From Cytophagales bacterium WSM2-2 (GTDB lineage: Bacteria > Bacteroidota > Bacteroidia > Cytophagales > Cyclobacteriaceae): 64,000 nucleotides of DNA. The notes under the pieces are model-generated. The model was given only the letters and a program-made list of their open reading frames with translations, did no database searches and was not told where the DNA came from. The translations under genes were made by a program, and so were the position numbers. Below are positions 25,772 to 35,400 of this stretch, one piece after another (position 1 is the first letter of the stretch; every line of letters begins with the position of its first letter). Where the stretch lies: contig BNHL01000001.1 of assembly GCA_015472025.1 (NCBI GenBank), forward strand, positions 1,054,001-1,118,000. The letters run 5' to 3'.

Positions 25772-26692
25772 ATGAAAAGAATAATCGTCTTTGCTTTCCT
25801 TCTATTCGCATTCTGTACTAGAGCTCAAAACAAAGATCCTTTAACGACTGAAATTGTCACATCAGATCTGGACAATTTTTGGATTGCACTTGAAAAAGCT
25901 GGCAAAAACATAGACTCCATTGCACTTGACCAGTATTATTTGAACCCTGGATCGAAGGGAATAAAAGGATTTACAGAAAGGCGAATTAAGAATGCCGAAA
26001 ACCTGGCGAAAGTAATTAGATCACATCAGAAGTACTACCACTCCATAAAACCAAATGTCGATAGCATCCCTGGCATGAAACCGCAAATCATTGCTGCACT
26101 CGTCAAGCTAAAAGACTACTACCCTAAGGCCGTTTTTCCGCCAGTGTACTTCGTCATCGGTGCGCTTACTTCAGGTGGCACTTCCTCGGATGACGGGTTA
26201 ATTATAGGAGCTGAGATGTATGGACTTACAAATAACACACCCAAAGAAGAATTGAATGATTGGTTGAAAACAGTTATCAAACCCGTAAGCCAAATGCCCC
26301 ACATCGTAGCTCATGAGCTGATTCACTTTCAGCAAAAATACGATGGCGGCACATTGCTTCAGGCGTGCATTAAAGAAGGTTCAGCAGACTTTCTCGCTGA
26401 ATTAATTTCCGGGAAACATATCAATGGTCACGTGCATGATTTCGCCAATCCAAAAGAAAAAGAATTGTGGGAGGAATTTAAATCTAAAATGGATGGCAAA
26501 GATTACAAAGGCTGGCTTTACAGTTCTTCCGAAGGTCGGCCCAATGACTTAGGCTACTGGATCGGTTATAAAATCACTAAAGCCTACTTTGATCAGGCTA
26601 CTGATAAAAAAGCAGCAGTGAAAGAAATCCTGAACATTAAAGATGTGCACCAGTTTCTTGATAAAAGTGGGTATACGAAAAGATTCAACTAA
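25772..26692 (+). CDS. Exported gluzincin-type metalloprotease-like protein (GldB/DUF2268-like)
   Basis: 306 residues from the ATG at 25772, which gives a clean signal peptide (MKRIIVFAFLLFAFCTRAQ); an ATG seven codons earlier is possible. The zinc motif is AHELIH (HExxH, His181-Glu182-His185) with a third ligand candidate Glu202 in KEGSADFLAEL, the arrangement of gluzincins. The overall shape resembles DUF2268/GldB-like proteins of Bacteroidota: an N-terminal helical part (FWIALEKAGKNIDSIALDQY) and a conserved YFVIGALTSGGTSSD. A periplasmic or outer-membrane-associated peptidase is likely; substrate unknown. Monocistronic by spacing. Confidence 0.75.
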   Translation: MKRIIVFAFLLFAFCTRAQNKDPLTTEIVTSDLDNFWIALEKAGKNIDSIALDQYYLNPGSKGIKGFTERRIKNAENLAKVIRSHQKYYHSIKPNVDSIPGMKPQIIAALVKLKDYYPKAVFPPVYFVIGALTSGGTSSDDGLIIGAEMYGLTNNTPKEELNDWLKTVIKPVSQMPHIVAHELIHFQQKYDGGTLLQACIKEGSADFLAELISGKHINGHVHDFANPKEKELWEEFKSKMDGKDYKGWLYSSSEGRPNDLGYWIGYKITKAYFDQATDKKAAVKEILNIKDVHQFLDKSGYTKRFN

Positions 26693-26762
26693 CAACTCCT
26701 CCTTCTTAATAATTTGAGTTCCCAAATCCCGAATAAATTTCCTTTCTTAGTGGAATTCAACT

Positions 26763-27188
26763 ATGAAAATCCTCGGACGTTCGGATCGCGTTGATCTGCC
26801 GGGTTTAGGCCTGGAAAACATTCACGCCAAAATTGATACAGGTGCATATACTTGTAGCCTGCATTGTTCAGCCACAGGAGTTGTCAATGGGAAACTGGAG
26901 TTTGTCCTCCTTGACGAGGAGCATCCGGAGTATACCGGTAGAAAATATACGTTCAAAAGATTCGACCAACGGGAGATCAAGAATTCATTTGGTGAAGCCG
27001 AACTTCGCTACGTAATTAAAACGAGGATCAGGATTTTGGGTCATTTGATCCGGGCCGAATTTTCACTTAGCAACCGGGGCAACCTCAAATTTCCAGTCTT
27101 GCTGGGAAGGAAGATCCTTCGCAAGCGGTTCCTGATTGACGTAACCAAAAAAGATTTATCTTACCTGGCCAAACAGGAAAAAGGTTGA
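26763..27188 (+). CDS. Retropepsin-like ATP-dependent zinc protease family protein (RimB-like)
   Basis: 141 residues. The aspartic-protease motif Asp25-Thr-Gly-Ala in AKIDTGAYTCSLHC is followed by a C-terminal PVLLGRKILRKRFLIDV, the flap-to-dimer segment of Zn_protease (PF05618) proteins. Despite the family name they are retropepsin-like. In Pseudomonas the homologue RimB is encoded with RimK and affects its glutamylation of ribosomal protein S6. Here rimK follows after 86 bp, so the same pairing is seen. Confidence 0.85.
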   Translation: MKILGRSDRVDLPGLGLENIHAKIDTGAYTCSLHCSATGVVNGKLEFVLLDEEHPEYTGRKYTFKRFDQREIKNSFGEAELRYVIKTRIRILGHLIRAEFSLSNRGNLKFPVLLGRKILRKRFLIDVTKKDLSYLAKQEKG

Positions 27189-27274
27189 ATTTGTTAATCG
27201 TCATTTAACACGAACGACAACAATTCTATTAAAAAGACGATACTACTTCGTTGAAATTTTAAACGGAAGAAGAA

Positions 27275-28183
27275 ATGACCATTGGAATCCTTTCCCGCGA
27301 TTCAAAGCTCTACTCCACACGCAGACTGAAAGAAGCCGGAGAAAAACGCGGGCACAAAGTAGAGATCATCGATCACATGAAGTGCGTTTTGCTTATCGAG
27401 AAGAAAAACCCGATGGTGATGTATAACGGTCGCAAACTTGATTATTTCGATGCCATAATCCCGCGCATCGGTGCATCGGTTACTTTCTATGGCGCAGCAG
27501 TCGTACGTCAGTTCGAAATGATGAAAGTTTTCACAGCTGTGGAATCACAGGCGCTCATACGCTCCCGCGACAAACTTCGCAGCATGCAAATTCTCTCGCG
27601 CGCTGGACTCGGTCTGCCCAAAACCATTTTCATGGATTACACCAAAAATACAGAGGGCATAATCGAAGCGGTCGGTGGCGCTCCTGTAGTTATAAAGTTA
27701 CTGGAGGGCACACAAGGTCTTGGCGTTGTCTTAGCTGAAAATAAAAAAGCAGCTCAATCTGTTATCGAGGCATTTCACGGTGTAAAAACACGCATCATCG
27801 TGCAAGAATTCATCAAAGAAGCCAAGGGCTCAGACATCCGTGCTTTTGTAGTTAATGGCGAGGTAGTCGGAGCGATGAAACGGCAGGCGCGTGATGACGA
27901 ATTCAGGTCAAATCTTCATCGTGGCGGCCATGCTACTGTTGTTAAACTAGACCGTCACCAAAAACATTCCGCTATTCTAGCCGCAAAAAAATTGGGGTTG
28001 GCGGTGGCCGGTGTCGATATGCTCCCATCCAAACGAGGGCCGCTGATTATCGAAGTGAATTCATCTCCCGGTCTCGAAGGAATCGAAGGAGCCACACAAG
28101 TGGATATTGCAGGAAAAATCTATCAGTACCTGGAGAAGCATGCAGGAAAGAAAAAAATTCAGAAAGACAAAATCAATGCTTAG
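27275..28183 (+). CDS. rimK: RimK-family ATP-grasp ligase (alpha-L-glutamate ligase)
   Basis: 302 residues, the length of E. coli RimK. Typical segments: [20 protein letters not shown] at the start, [77 protein letters not shown] and [20 protein letters not shown]. RimK adds glutamates to the C-terminus of ribosomal protein S6 and can also make poly-alpha-glutamate; substrate specificity here is inferred. It sits between the retropepsin-like gene and an M14-like deacylase gene, a recurrent arrangement. Confidence 0.92.
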   Translation: MTIGILSRDSKLYSTRRLKEAGEKRGHKVEIIDHMKCVLLIEKKNPMVMYNGRKLDYFDAIIPRIGASVTFYGAAVVRQFEMMKVFTAVESQALIRSRDKLRSMQILSRAGLGLPKTIFMDYTKNTEGIIEAVGGAPVVIKLLEGTQGLGVVLAENKKAAQSVIEAFHGVKTRIIVQEFIKEAKGSDIRAFVVNGEVVGAMKRQARDDEFRSNLHRGGHATVVKLDRHQKHSAILAAKKLGLAVAGVDMLPSKRGPLIIEVNSSPGLEGIEGATQVDIAGKIYQYLEKHAGKKKIQKDKINA

Positions 28184-28226
28184 TCCGCATTCAAAATTTT
28201 AAAATTCAATATTTAAAATTAAAGGC

Positions 28227-29204
28227 ATGCCAAAGGAGTTTTCGATTGCTGACCATGAGGTAAAACCCGGCGAGTTCAAAGAGATCAATATTAACATCGC
28301 CCGGCTTCCGTCACGTACGCAAATTGAAACTCCGATTTATGTTTACAGGGGACCAGAAGATGGCCCAACACTCGCACTCACTGCGGGAATGCATGGAGAC
28401 GAGATTAACGGCATGGAAATCGTCCGTAGAATTATTGACCTCGGCCACAATCGCGTTAAGCGCGGAACAGTCGTTTGCATGCCGGTAATTAATGTTTATG
28501 GATTCCTGAACTACTCACGCGAGGTTCCCGACGGCAAGGATATCAATCGATCTTTTCCGGGTACCAAGAGCGGATCGCTTGCTTCTCGTGTCGCCTATCA
28601 CATGACTCATGATATTCTCCCCGCGATTGATTATGGCATTGACTTCCATACTGGCGGAGCTGCTCGTACAAACTATCCACAAGTGCGGTGCATGTTGAAA
28701 GAAGAGATCAACGTGGAGCTCGCCAACGCTTTCCATGCTCCATTTACAATTGACTCACCATTTCGTCCGCATTCCTTGAGGTTGACAGCTTCCAAAAAAC
28801 GTAAACACATCATCGTTTACGAGGGAGGAGAATCAAGTCGCTTCGATCAATACGCTATTGAAGAAGGAATTAACGGCACACTTCGTTTGATGAAGCATTT
28901 GAAAATGATTGATGACGCTCCGAAACCACGGGAAGAAAACAGGATCATCTGGAGCTCTTCGTGGGCACGGGCCCGCACAGCCGGCCTGTTCCAGACAGAA
29001 ATCAAGTGTGGTGATTTCATCAAAAAAAATCAATTGGTAGGGACACTCACTGATCCCTTTGGAGAATTCAAGGAGCAAGTCAAATCTCCTTCAACCGGTT
29101 ACGTGGTTGGATTGAATAATAACCCGGTGGTGAATGCTGGTGATGCCTTGTTACATATCGGTCTTGACAACGTATGCAAGATTGATGGAGGCGGAGAAGA
29201 ATAG
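28227..29204 (+). CDS. Succinylglutamate desuccinylase/aspartoacylase family (M14-like) protein
   Basis: 325 residues. Zinc ligands fit the AstE/AspA pattern: His56 and Glu59 in AGMHGDEINGMEI, His141 in IDFHTGGAARTN, plus PDGKDINRSFPG. The last ~90 residues (KCGDFIKKNQLVGTLTDPFG, VKSPSTGYVVGLNNNPVVNAGDALLHIG) form a small beta domain as in aspartoacylases. The family removes acyl groups from N-acyl amino acids or trims C-terminal residues. Directly downstream of rimK (43 bp), it could remove or process glutamate tails. This is inference from context. Confidence 0.85.
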   Translation: MPKEFSIADHEVKPGEFKEININIARLPSRTQIETPIYVYRGPEDGPTLALTAGMHGDEINGMEIVRRIIDLGHNRVKRGTVVCMPVINVYGFLNYSREVPDGKDINRSFPGTKSGSLASRVAYHMTHDILPAIDYGIDFHTGGAARTNYPQVRCMLKEEINVELANAFHAPFTIDSPFRPHSLRLTASKKRKHIIVYEGGESSRFDQYAIEEGINGTLRLMKHLKMIDDAPKPREENRIIWSSSWARARTAGLFQTEIKCGDFIKKNQLVGTLTDPFGEFKEQVKSPSTGYVVGLNNNPVVNAGDALLHIGLDNVCKIDGGGEE

Positions 29205-29223
29205 TTTCTGAACGCAACAACAC

Positions 29224-31260
29224 ATGAAATACTTTGTCGTTTTAATTCTCTCATTCTGTGTCGCTTTCGCAAAAGCTCAAAAAGTAAAAGACTATTCGGA
29301 AGTTGCCGCTGAGCTTGTGCAAAAAATTGAAGGAGCACATCCATCTTCAAGTGTGCTCAGGATAGCCGTAGTACCTTTTATTCCTTCCAATTCTGAAGAA
29401 ACATCCAAATCCTTTGGCGAATACCTGACTGAATCTGTTACTGGCAAGCTGGCCGAAAAGCCGCATGCTTTCAAAGTGTTCGAACGTCAGCGTCTTGATG
29501 CAATTTTCACGGAGAACAAACTGATGCTGGGCGGAATGATGAAACCAAGCGAAGCTTTAAAAATCGGGCAATTGCTTCCCATCGATGCATTGTTCTCCGG
29601 CACTTACACAAAACTTAAGTCGTATATAGAAATAAGCGGACGGCTAATCGATGTTTCATCGGGAGAAATTCTGACGAGTTACTCCGGTCGGATTAAATTG
29701 AGCAAGAATATCAAAACACTTTTTGCGCAACAACCACCTGTTTCCGGAAATACGAATGTGAATAACGGGCAACCCGCCAACATCACGATTATCAATCAAA
29801 TCAATAGTGGTCAAACCGTTTCAAAGAAATCCAATGAGGAAATTTGCAAGGAAAAAGTAGCTGCATTCAAACCACGACTCGAGGATTTGTCAACCGATGC
29901 CAAGATAAACTCGACTGTACAAGAGGCAATAATGACTCCCTTTGACAACCGTTGCAGTGATTTGCACTACTACCTTATTGCCGCTTTAAGACGCTATCAT
30001 ATTTATCCCACAGAATACAAACGTTTCCTTTCTGCTACACTTGATACGATAGCTTTTCCAACGAGCGATGAGCGAGCCTATGAAGTGATACGATTTTGGG
30101 CTGACGACAAAACCATTGATGAACGGGAGTGGGCATCAGGTTTTACTTGTTTAAAGAAAGTCGGCAACTACACGTTATCGAGTTATATCGGCTATCTCAT
30201 CGGGCGGGTGAACGATGATCCCATCACTCTTCAGCAAAGAATAAAATCTGTGATGGATTTGGCAAAAGAGCAAAAACTGGGTTTACCAAGGCCTCTTTCG
30301 TACAATGAGGTTTTCTTTGAATTGATTGAGGGGCTCGATAAAAACCAGGATTTGAAAATCTATTCCTTTGAAAATTACTCACCCGCACTTAGTGTCGACC
30401 AAAGAATCGCTACCAGGTTATATTCTCAGCTTAACATTTTGTACAAGGACGAAACACGATCTCCTCAGAAGGCCAAAATCCTGAATTGGATCGTTGCTCT
30501 TTTTCAGAAGTACTCTTTTGAAAAATCCCACGAGGAATTATATGATTTTGCTTTTTCATTTAAGCTCACAACGAACGAGTCGACCAACGAACGAATTCGC
30601 AAAGAGTACCCTGCCTCTGACATTCCAATGTTGGCAAGCCAGTTGAAAAACAGGTTTGCTGAATATGCTACACTTACTACATATCCAAGTCAGAAAGAAG
30701 ATCGTATCAATTTCTGTGTGCAAAATGAAATACCCATCCCCGGAGTCATTCCAGGTATAACCGAAGCTGATCAAATCTTAAAAGGCCAGAACCTTGACGA
30801 GCAAATGCGCGTTCTGAAATTGATTGAGCAAATGCGTGCTGTTCCAAGCTTACTTGAACCTTCCCTGATTGCTTTGCTCAATAAGAAAAGCCTGGAAGAC
30901 AAGGAGAAGCTTACAGAAATTCAGTCTCGTGCAGTTACAGTACTTGGCCGTCTAAAAACTTCCAACTCAACTGCTATCGACCGGATGACACAAATGATCT
31001 CCAGCTACAACTACAATGAGTCCGATCGTGCTAAAGCTGCGCTGATCGAAATCGGGAAGCCTGCAGTTCAGCCGTTAATTAAAAAATTACAGGCAACCAC
31101 AGAGCAAGATGGCGGGCTTCAATATCAAATTGTTTTAATCCTGGGAAAGATCGGGAAGGATGCAAAGCCTGCTGAATCCACTTTAAAAAATCTGCTTCAG
31201 AAAAGCTCAAACCAGGACGTGCGCTACATCATCGAAGCAACACTGCAGGCAATCAACTAA
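29224..31260 (+). CDS. Exported FlgO/CsgG-like domain protein with C-terminal HEAT repeats
   Basis: 678 residues. A signal peptide (MKYFVVLILSFCVAFAKAQ) is followed by a FlgO/CsgG-like domain (about 35-160): RIAVVPFIPSNSEETSKSFG, KVFERQRLDAIFTENKLML, DALFSGTYTKLKSYIEISGR and LIDVSSGEILTSYSG. The middle (about 210-540) is alpha-helical without a known motif. The C-terminal ~100 residues are HEAT repeats (AKAALIEIGKPAVQPLIKKL, LILGKIGKDAKPAESTLKNL). It follows the rimK cluster after 19 bp and may be cotranscribed. A periplasmic or outer-membrane assembly role fits the FlgO part; specific function unknown. Confidence 0.75.
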   Translation: MKYFVVLILSFCVAFAKAQKVKDYSEVAAELVQKIEGAHPSSSVLRIAVVPFIPSNSEETSKSFGEYLTESVTGKLAEKPHAFKVFERQRLDAIFTENKLMLGGMMKPSEALKIGQLLPIDALFSGTYTKLKSYIEISGRLIDVSSGEILTSYSGRIKLSKNIKTLFAQQPPVSGNTNVNNGQPANITIINQINSGQTVSKKSNEEICKEKVAAFKPRLEDLSTDAKINSTVQEAIMTPFDNRCSDLHYYLIAALRRYHIYPTEYKRFLSATLDTIAFPTSDERAYEVIRFWADDKTIDEREWASGFTCLKKVGNYTLSSYIGYLIGRVNDDPITLQQRIKSVMDLAKEQKLGLPRPLSYNEVFFELIEGLDKNQDLKIYSFENYSPALSVDQRIATRLYSQLNILYKDETRSPQKAKILNWIVALFQKYSFEKSHEELYDFAFSFKLTTNESTNERIRKEYPASDIPMLASQLKNRFAEYATLTTYPSQKEDRINFCVQNEIPIPGVIPGITEADQILKGQNLDEQMRVLKLIEQMRAVPSLLEPSLIALLNKKSLEDKEKLTEIQSRAVTVLGRLKTSNSTAIDRMTQMISSYNYNESDRAKAALIEIGKPAVQPLIKKLQATTEQDGGLQYQIVLILGKIGKDAKPAESTLKNLLQKSSNQDVRYIIEATLQAIN

Positions 31261-31271
31261 AATTTTGTGAT

Positions 31272-32336
31272 TTAAAAATCCGGACAAGGGATAACCAGCT
31301 TGTCTTTCGGTGGCTTGCGCGGATCGCGGGTGCTCCAGGAATAAACAATGCTGAATTCATGCGCACCACCACTGCCAGGTCCTAGTTTCGAAATTGTGTA
31401 GTCGTAGCTGTAGCCAATATTTAAAACATCTTTGTCACCGCGTTTGGTAAATCCAATCAGCAATACGATTGATTCATTGTTGACAATTCCATTCACACTT
31501 TTGAATGGCACCCCACGATACCAGGTTCCTATGATCAAGGGTTCGAGTGTGTAGTAAACACCCAAATCCATTTGGTCAAATCTTCCCTGGTGACGGTACT
31601 GAAATGTAGGAGTAACGCTTCGCTCGCGCGGCTTGGAATAAAATCCCGCTCCCATCACACCCGGTTTCAAATAGAACTTCCATCCACCGTGTCCGCTGAG
31701 TTTCATTGGTAATTTGTCGGGCGATCCTGCCAACGATTGATCAGGTTGAGTAATGTGAGCAGCTGTGACACCGAACCATCCGCTCTTTGAATAAAAGAGT
31801 CCGCCCATCGTCATATCTGGGAAGAATTTGGATTGACCTGAATTCAATCCCTCGATAGAGTTTTTACTTACGACCTGCCCGGTAGCCGGATCAAACTGGT
31901 CGCCAAAAGTCAGTTTATCAAAATTGATAGAGCGGTTGTATAAACTCGCCTGAAATCCGGGACGAAATGACAAGCCCTTGGTCAACGTAAGTTCATAGGC
32001 ATACATCAAACCTATACTCAGCGACTGAAGACCTAAAAGCCCTTCACGATCCTTGTTAATGATCATTCCGACACCGCTGTTTTTGCTTTCGATGTAGAAA
32101 TCTGCAAAGGCCGAAATCGTGTTAAAGTTGGCATCGATCGCGGGCCATTGGTTACGGTAGTTAGCACCTACACGAGCCTGGTTAGTTGCTCCTGCAAAAG
32201 CAGGATTCAGGTATAAAGGAGCCGCATAAAACTGGGAAAATTGGGGGTCCTGAGCAGTTACAGAACCGAACGTCACAAGCATTAATAAAAAAGCAGCAAA
32301 CTTATACATCCTTTGGGGGGATTTTCCAGCACTCAT
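31272..32336 (-). CDS. PorP/SprF-family type IX secretion system membrane protein
   Basis: 354 residues with signal peptide ending near VTAQ. The family opening DPQFSQFYAAPLYLNPAFAG and ANYRNQWPAI is diagnostic. Further barrel strands include GVGMIINKDREGLLGLQSLS, GLMYAYELTLTKGLSFRPG and the C-terminal NIGYSYDYTIS and HEFSIVYSW. PorP/SprF proteins are outer-membrane beta-barrels that receive or anchor large T9SS substrates such as SprB. It is divergent from the giant PKD protein at 32494, which makes that protein its likely partner. An internal ATG nine codons on is an alternative start. Confidence 0.92.
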   Translation of the reverse strand: MSAGKSPQRMYKFAAFLLMLVTFGSVTAQDPQFSQFYAAPLYLNPAFAGATNQARVGANYRNQWPAIDANFNTISAFADFYIESKNSGVGMIINKDREGLLGLQSLSIGLMYAYELTLTKGLSFRPGFQASLYNRSINFDKLTFGDQFDPATGQVVSKNSIEGLNSGQSKFFPDMTMGGLFYSKSGWFGVTAAHITQPDQSLAGSPDKLPMKLSGHGGWKFYLKPGVMGAGFYSKPRERSVTPTFQYRHQGRFDQMDLGVYYTLEPLIIGTWYRGVPFKSVNGIVNNESIVLLIGFTKRGDKDVLNIGYSYDYTISKLGPGSGGAHEFSIVYSWSTRDPRKPPKDKLVIPCPDF

Positions 32337-32493
32337 CCAAGCAAATTAAGTTGTTTAAACGATAATATGAAAAAAACATTTGTCGACTATATCAACGCAT
32401 TCAACCTTCTAACGATATTTTTGGGCATATTGTATATTTTTAAAACGGTCAATGCGTTTTAACTTTAGAGAGAGAAGTGAGTCATAGTAATTG

Positions 32494-35400
32494 ATGGGAA
32501 AAATCCGGGAAATGAATTGGAAAAGAGTCCTATTTTTTGCAGCCAGTCTGGCTGTTTCTATTGCTTCTGAGGCCCAAAATCTGGCCCAGCACAACTGGTA
32601 TTTTGGAAACTCCAACAACGCGATCCGTTTCAACCGCGCCACGAATAAACCTACCATTGTAAACAATAAAGTCATTCCATTTGGCACCGGGGGAAGTGCC
32701 GTTGCTACCGATCCTTCCACAGCTAATTTACTCTTCTACACGGATGGGACGAAAGTCTATAACGCCAACCATGTGGTCATGCCGAACGGTTCGGGTTTAA
32801 CTGGGAATTCTTCTTCTAATCAACCAGTCGTGATCAGCCCAAAACCGGGTGACTCGACCATGTTCTATATCTTCACTAACACAGCTGCTTACCCGGCCGG
32901 AGGCACGATTGCCATCGACACAGTGGATATGAAAATATTTGGAGGTTCAACCTTCCCGTCTCCTGCGCTGGGTGATGTAAAAAATCCTAAGAACGGTGCC
33001 ATTGCCGGGTTGACAAACCGCTCCGAAGGTATGGTAGTTGTGCCTCACGCGAATGGCAAAGATTATTGGCTAATAACCCAACAGAATTCTTCACAAAGTT
33101 TTTCTGCCACACTGATCGATAAGACACACACCTTTCCGACTACAACTACACTTGGCCTTGGCTTGCCCATGTCGGCTGCCAATATTTCTTACAACAAGAA
33201 GCTTAAGAAATTCGCTGTATCTGCACAAGACCCAAACACAGATGCGATTATCCTGACATTCAATGATGCTACGGGAAATATTACGTTTGATCGCTACATC
33301 TTCAATTCGGGAAAAAACACAGCTACCAATCAATCGATGTATGATATTCAGTGGGACAACGCGGGACAATATCTTTACATCTCAAGAGTTGGCGAGACGG
33401 GACTCAATGCGGATGTACTTCAATATGATTATTTAAATCCAACAAACTCACTCGTCAGTGTTTTGAAAACACCCGAGTTCCGTAGCTGGGGTTTACAACT
33501 CGCTCCCGACAGCGCGATCTATCACATTTATCAAACAATTGCAGGTGGCCCGTTTCTTGTCAAGAAATTTACAAAAACAGATACGATTGCTTCAAGTGTG
33601 ATTGAAACGGTTTTGCCTTTTGGAGCCATCGATTTTAAAGGCACACAATTCCCTGCATTTATTCCCAAAATAAACATCACACTAAAATTGTCATTCACCT
33701 TTGCAGGTAACTGTCAGAACAACAACACTGTCTTTTTTCCTGATGTTTATCCCAATGCAGATAGCCTTCACTGGGACCTGGGCGATACGCTTGTGACAGC
33801 GTGGAGCCCAATCCATAAATATCAACAAGCACAGACTTACACCGTAACGCTCACCGCATTTTACCAGGGAAAAACACAGACCGTTTCCAAGCAGGTAACA
33901 ATCAACCCTTTCCAGCTAAAGATAAACCTGGTCAGCGATACAACGGCTTGCCGTTCTGAATTTCCTCCTCCGCGGGGAAGCTCCACACCAAAGCAATTCT
34001 CTGTCACTGCAAAGGCCTCGGGTGGAACACCTTCGGCATGGAATTGGTCCAATGGACAAACCGGGGCAACTCTTAAACCCGATTCAGCAGGATATTATTA
34101 TGTGGTAGCGACAGACGCAACCAGTGGTTGCTCGACTTACGCGGGAGTGAACGTAAAAGAGTACGGCAAAATCGATCAGCGATCTAACATCTGGTATTTT
34201 GGAAATAAGGCAGGCATTGACTTCAACAAGCAGCCACCGAAAGCGCTTAATACAAGTGCCATGAATGCACCTGCCGGCTGCGCGATTGTCTGCGACCGGA
34301 ATGGACAGGTAATTTTTTATACCGATGGAGACCAGGTATGGGACAGAACAAATACATCCATCGTTGGTAGCCCTCCTGGAATTGGAGGGAATCCGAATTC
34401 CTCGCAGTCTTCTTTGATTGTTCCTGTACAAGGCGATGAGACACTCTACTATATTTTCACCACCCAGGCAATCAATGGTGTGTCTGGGGATGAACTTCGT
34501 TATTCATTGTTCGATTTGAAAATGAACAATGGCAAAGGAGGCATCGTGCAAAGCAACGTACTGTTGTTTGCCAAAAGTACCGAGCGCATTACCGCGAGCC
34601 CTCAATGGCTTGTGTCTCATGAGTATGGAAATAACACATTCCGGACTTTCCGGATAACTGCAGGTGGTTTGGGCGACCCGGTTTATTCTTCCATCGGTTC
34701 AGATCACTCATTCCAATTTGCAGCCAATGGCCAGGGCTACATGAAATTGGGGCCGAAGAACAATTTAGCCGTTGCTCTTTCTACTCCAGGTACCAGCAAT
34801 ACCGTGGAGTTATTTCACCTGAACGATTCAACAGGAACACTTTCTTACTATAGAAAAATCGATCTGAAACATCCTGCAGGGCAAGTTTATGGTATTGAAT
34901 TCTCACCGGGAGGGAACAAACTTTTTGCTTCCATAACAGGAACTCCTGCATCTGATATTTTTGAATATTCCATTGACTCCGTTGGAAGACCTCATCTCAA
35001 AAAAGATAATGTGGTTAACGCACTCGTAGGTGCTTTACAGGTCGCCCCGGACAATCAAATTTATTTTGCGATCAACGATTCTCCACAAAATACCAGGCTG
35101 GGATTGGTCAATGCTGTTGAAGACACTACACGGATTTCACCAATTAATTTAAGTGGGTTTAATCTTGCCGCAGGCACAAATAGCAATTTAGGATTGCCCA
35201 ACTTCCGCCAGCAGCAAGGCACCGGATTCGGTGGTCCGGGATTTTCGTATACGGGCATTTGCGTAGGTGACACCACGAAGTTTGTTGGAACCTCAACCGA
35301 CCCGATTGATAAATTTCAGTGGACATTTGGCGATGGCTCCAGCAGTACGCAATCCAATCCCAACCATTTATATGCTTCTGCCGGATCATATACTGTGAAT

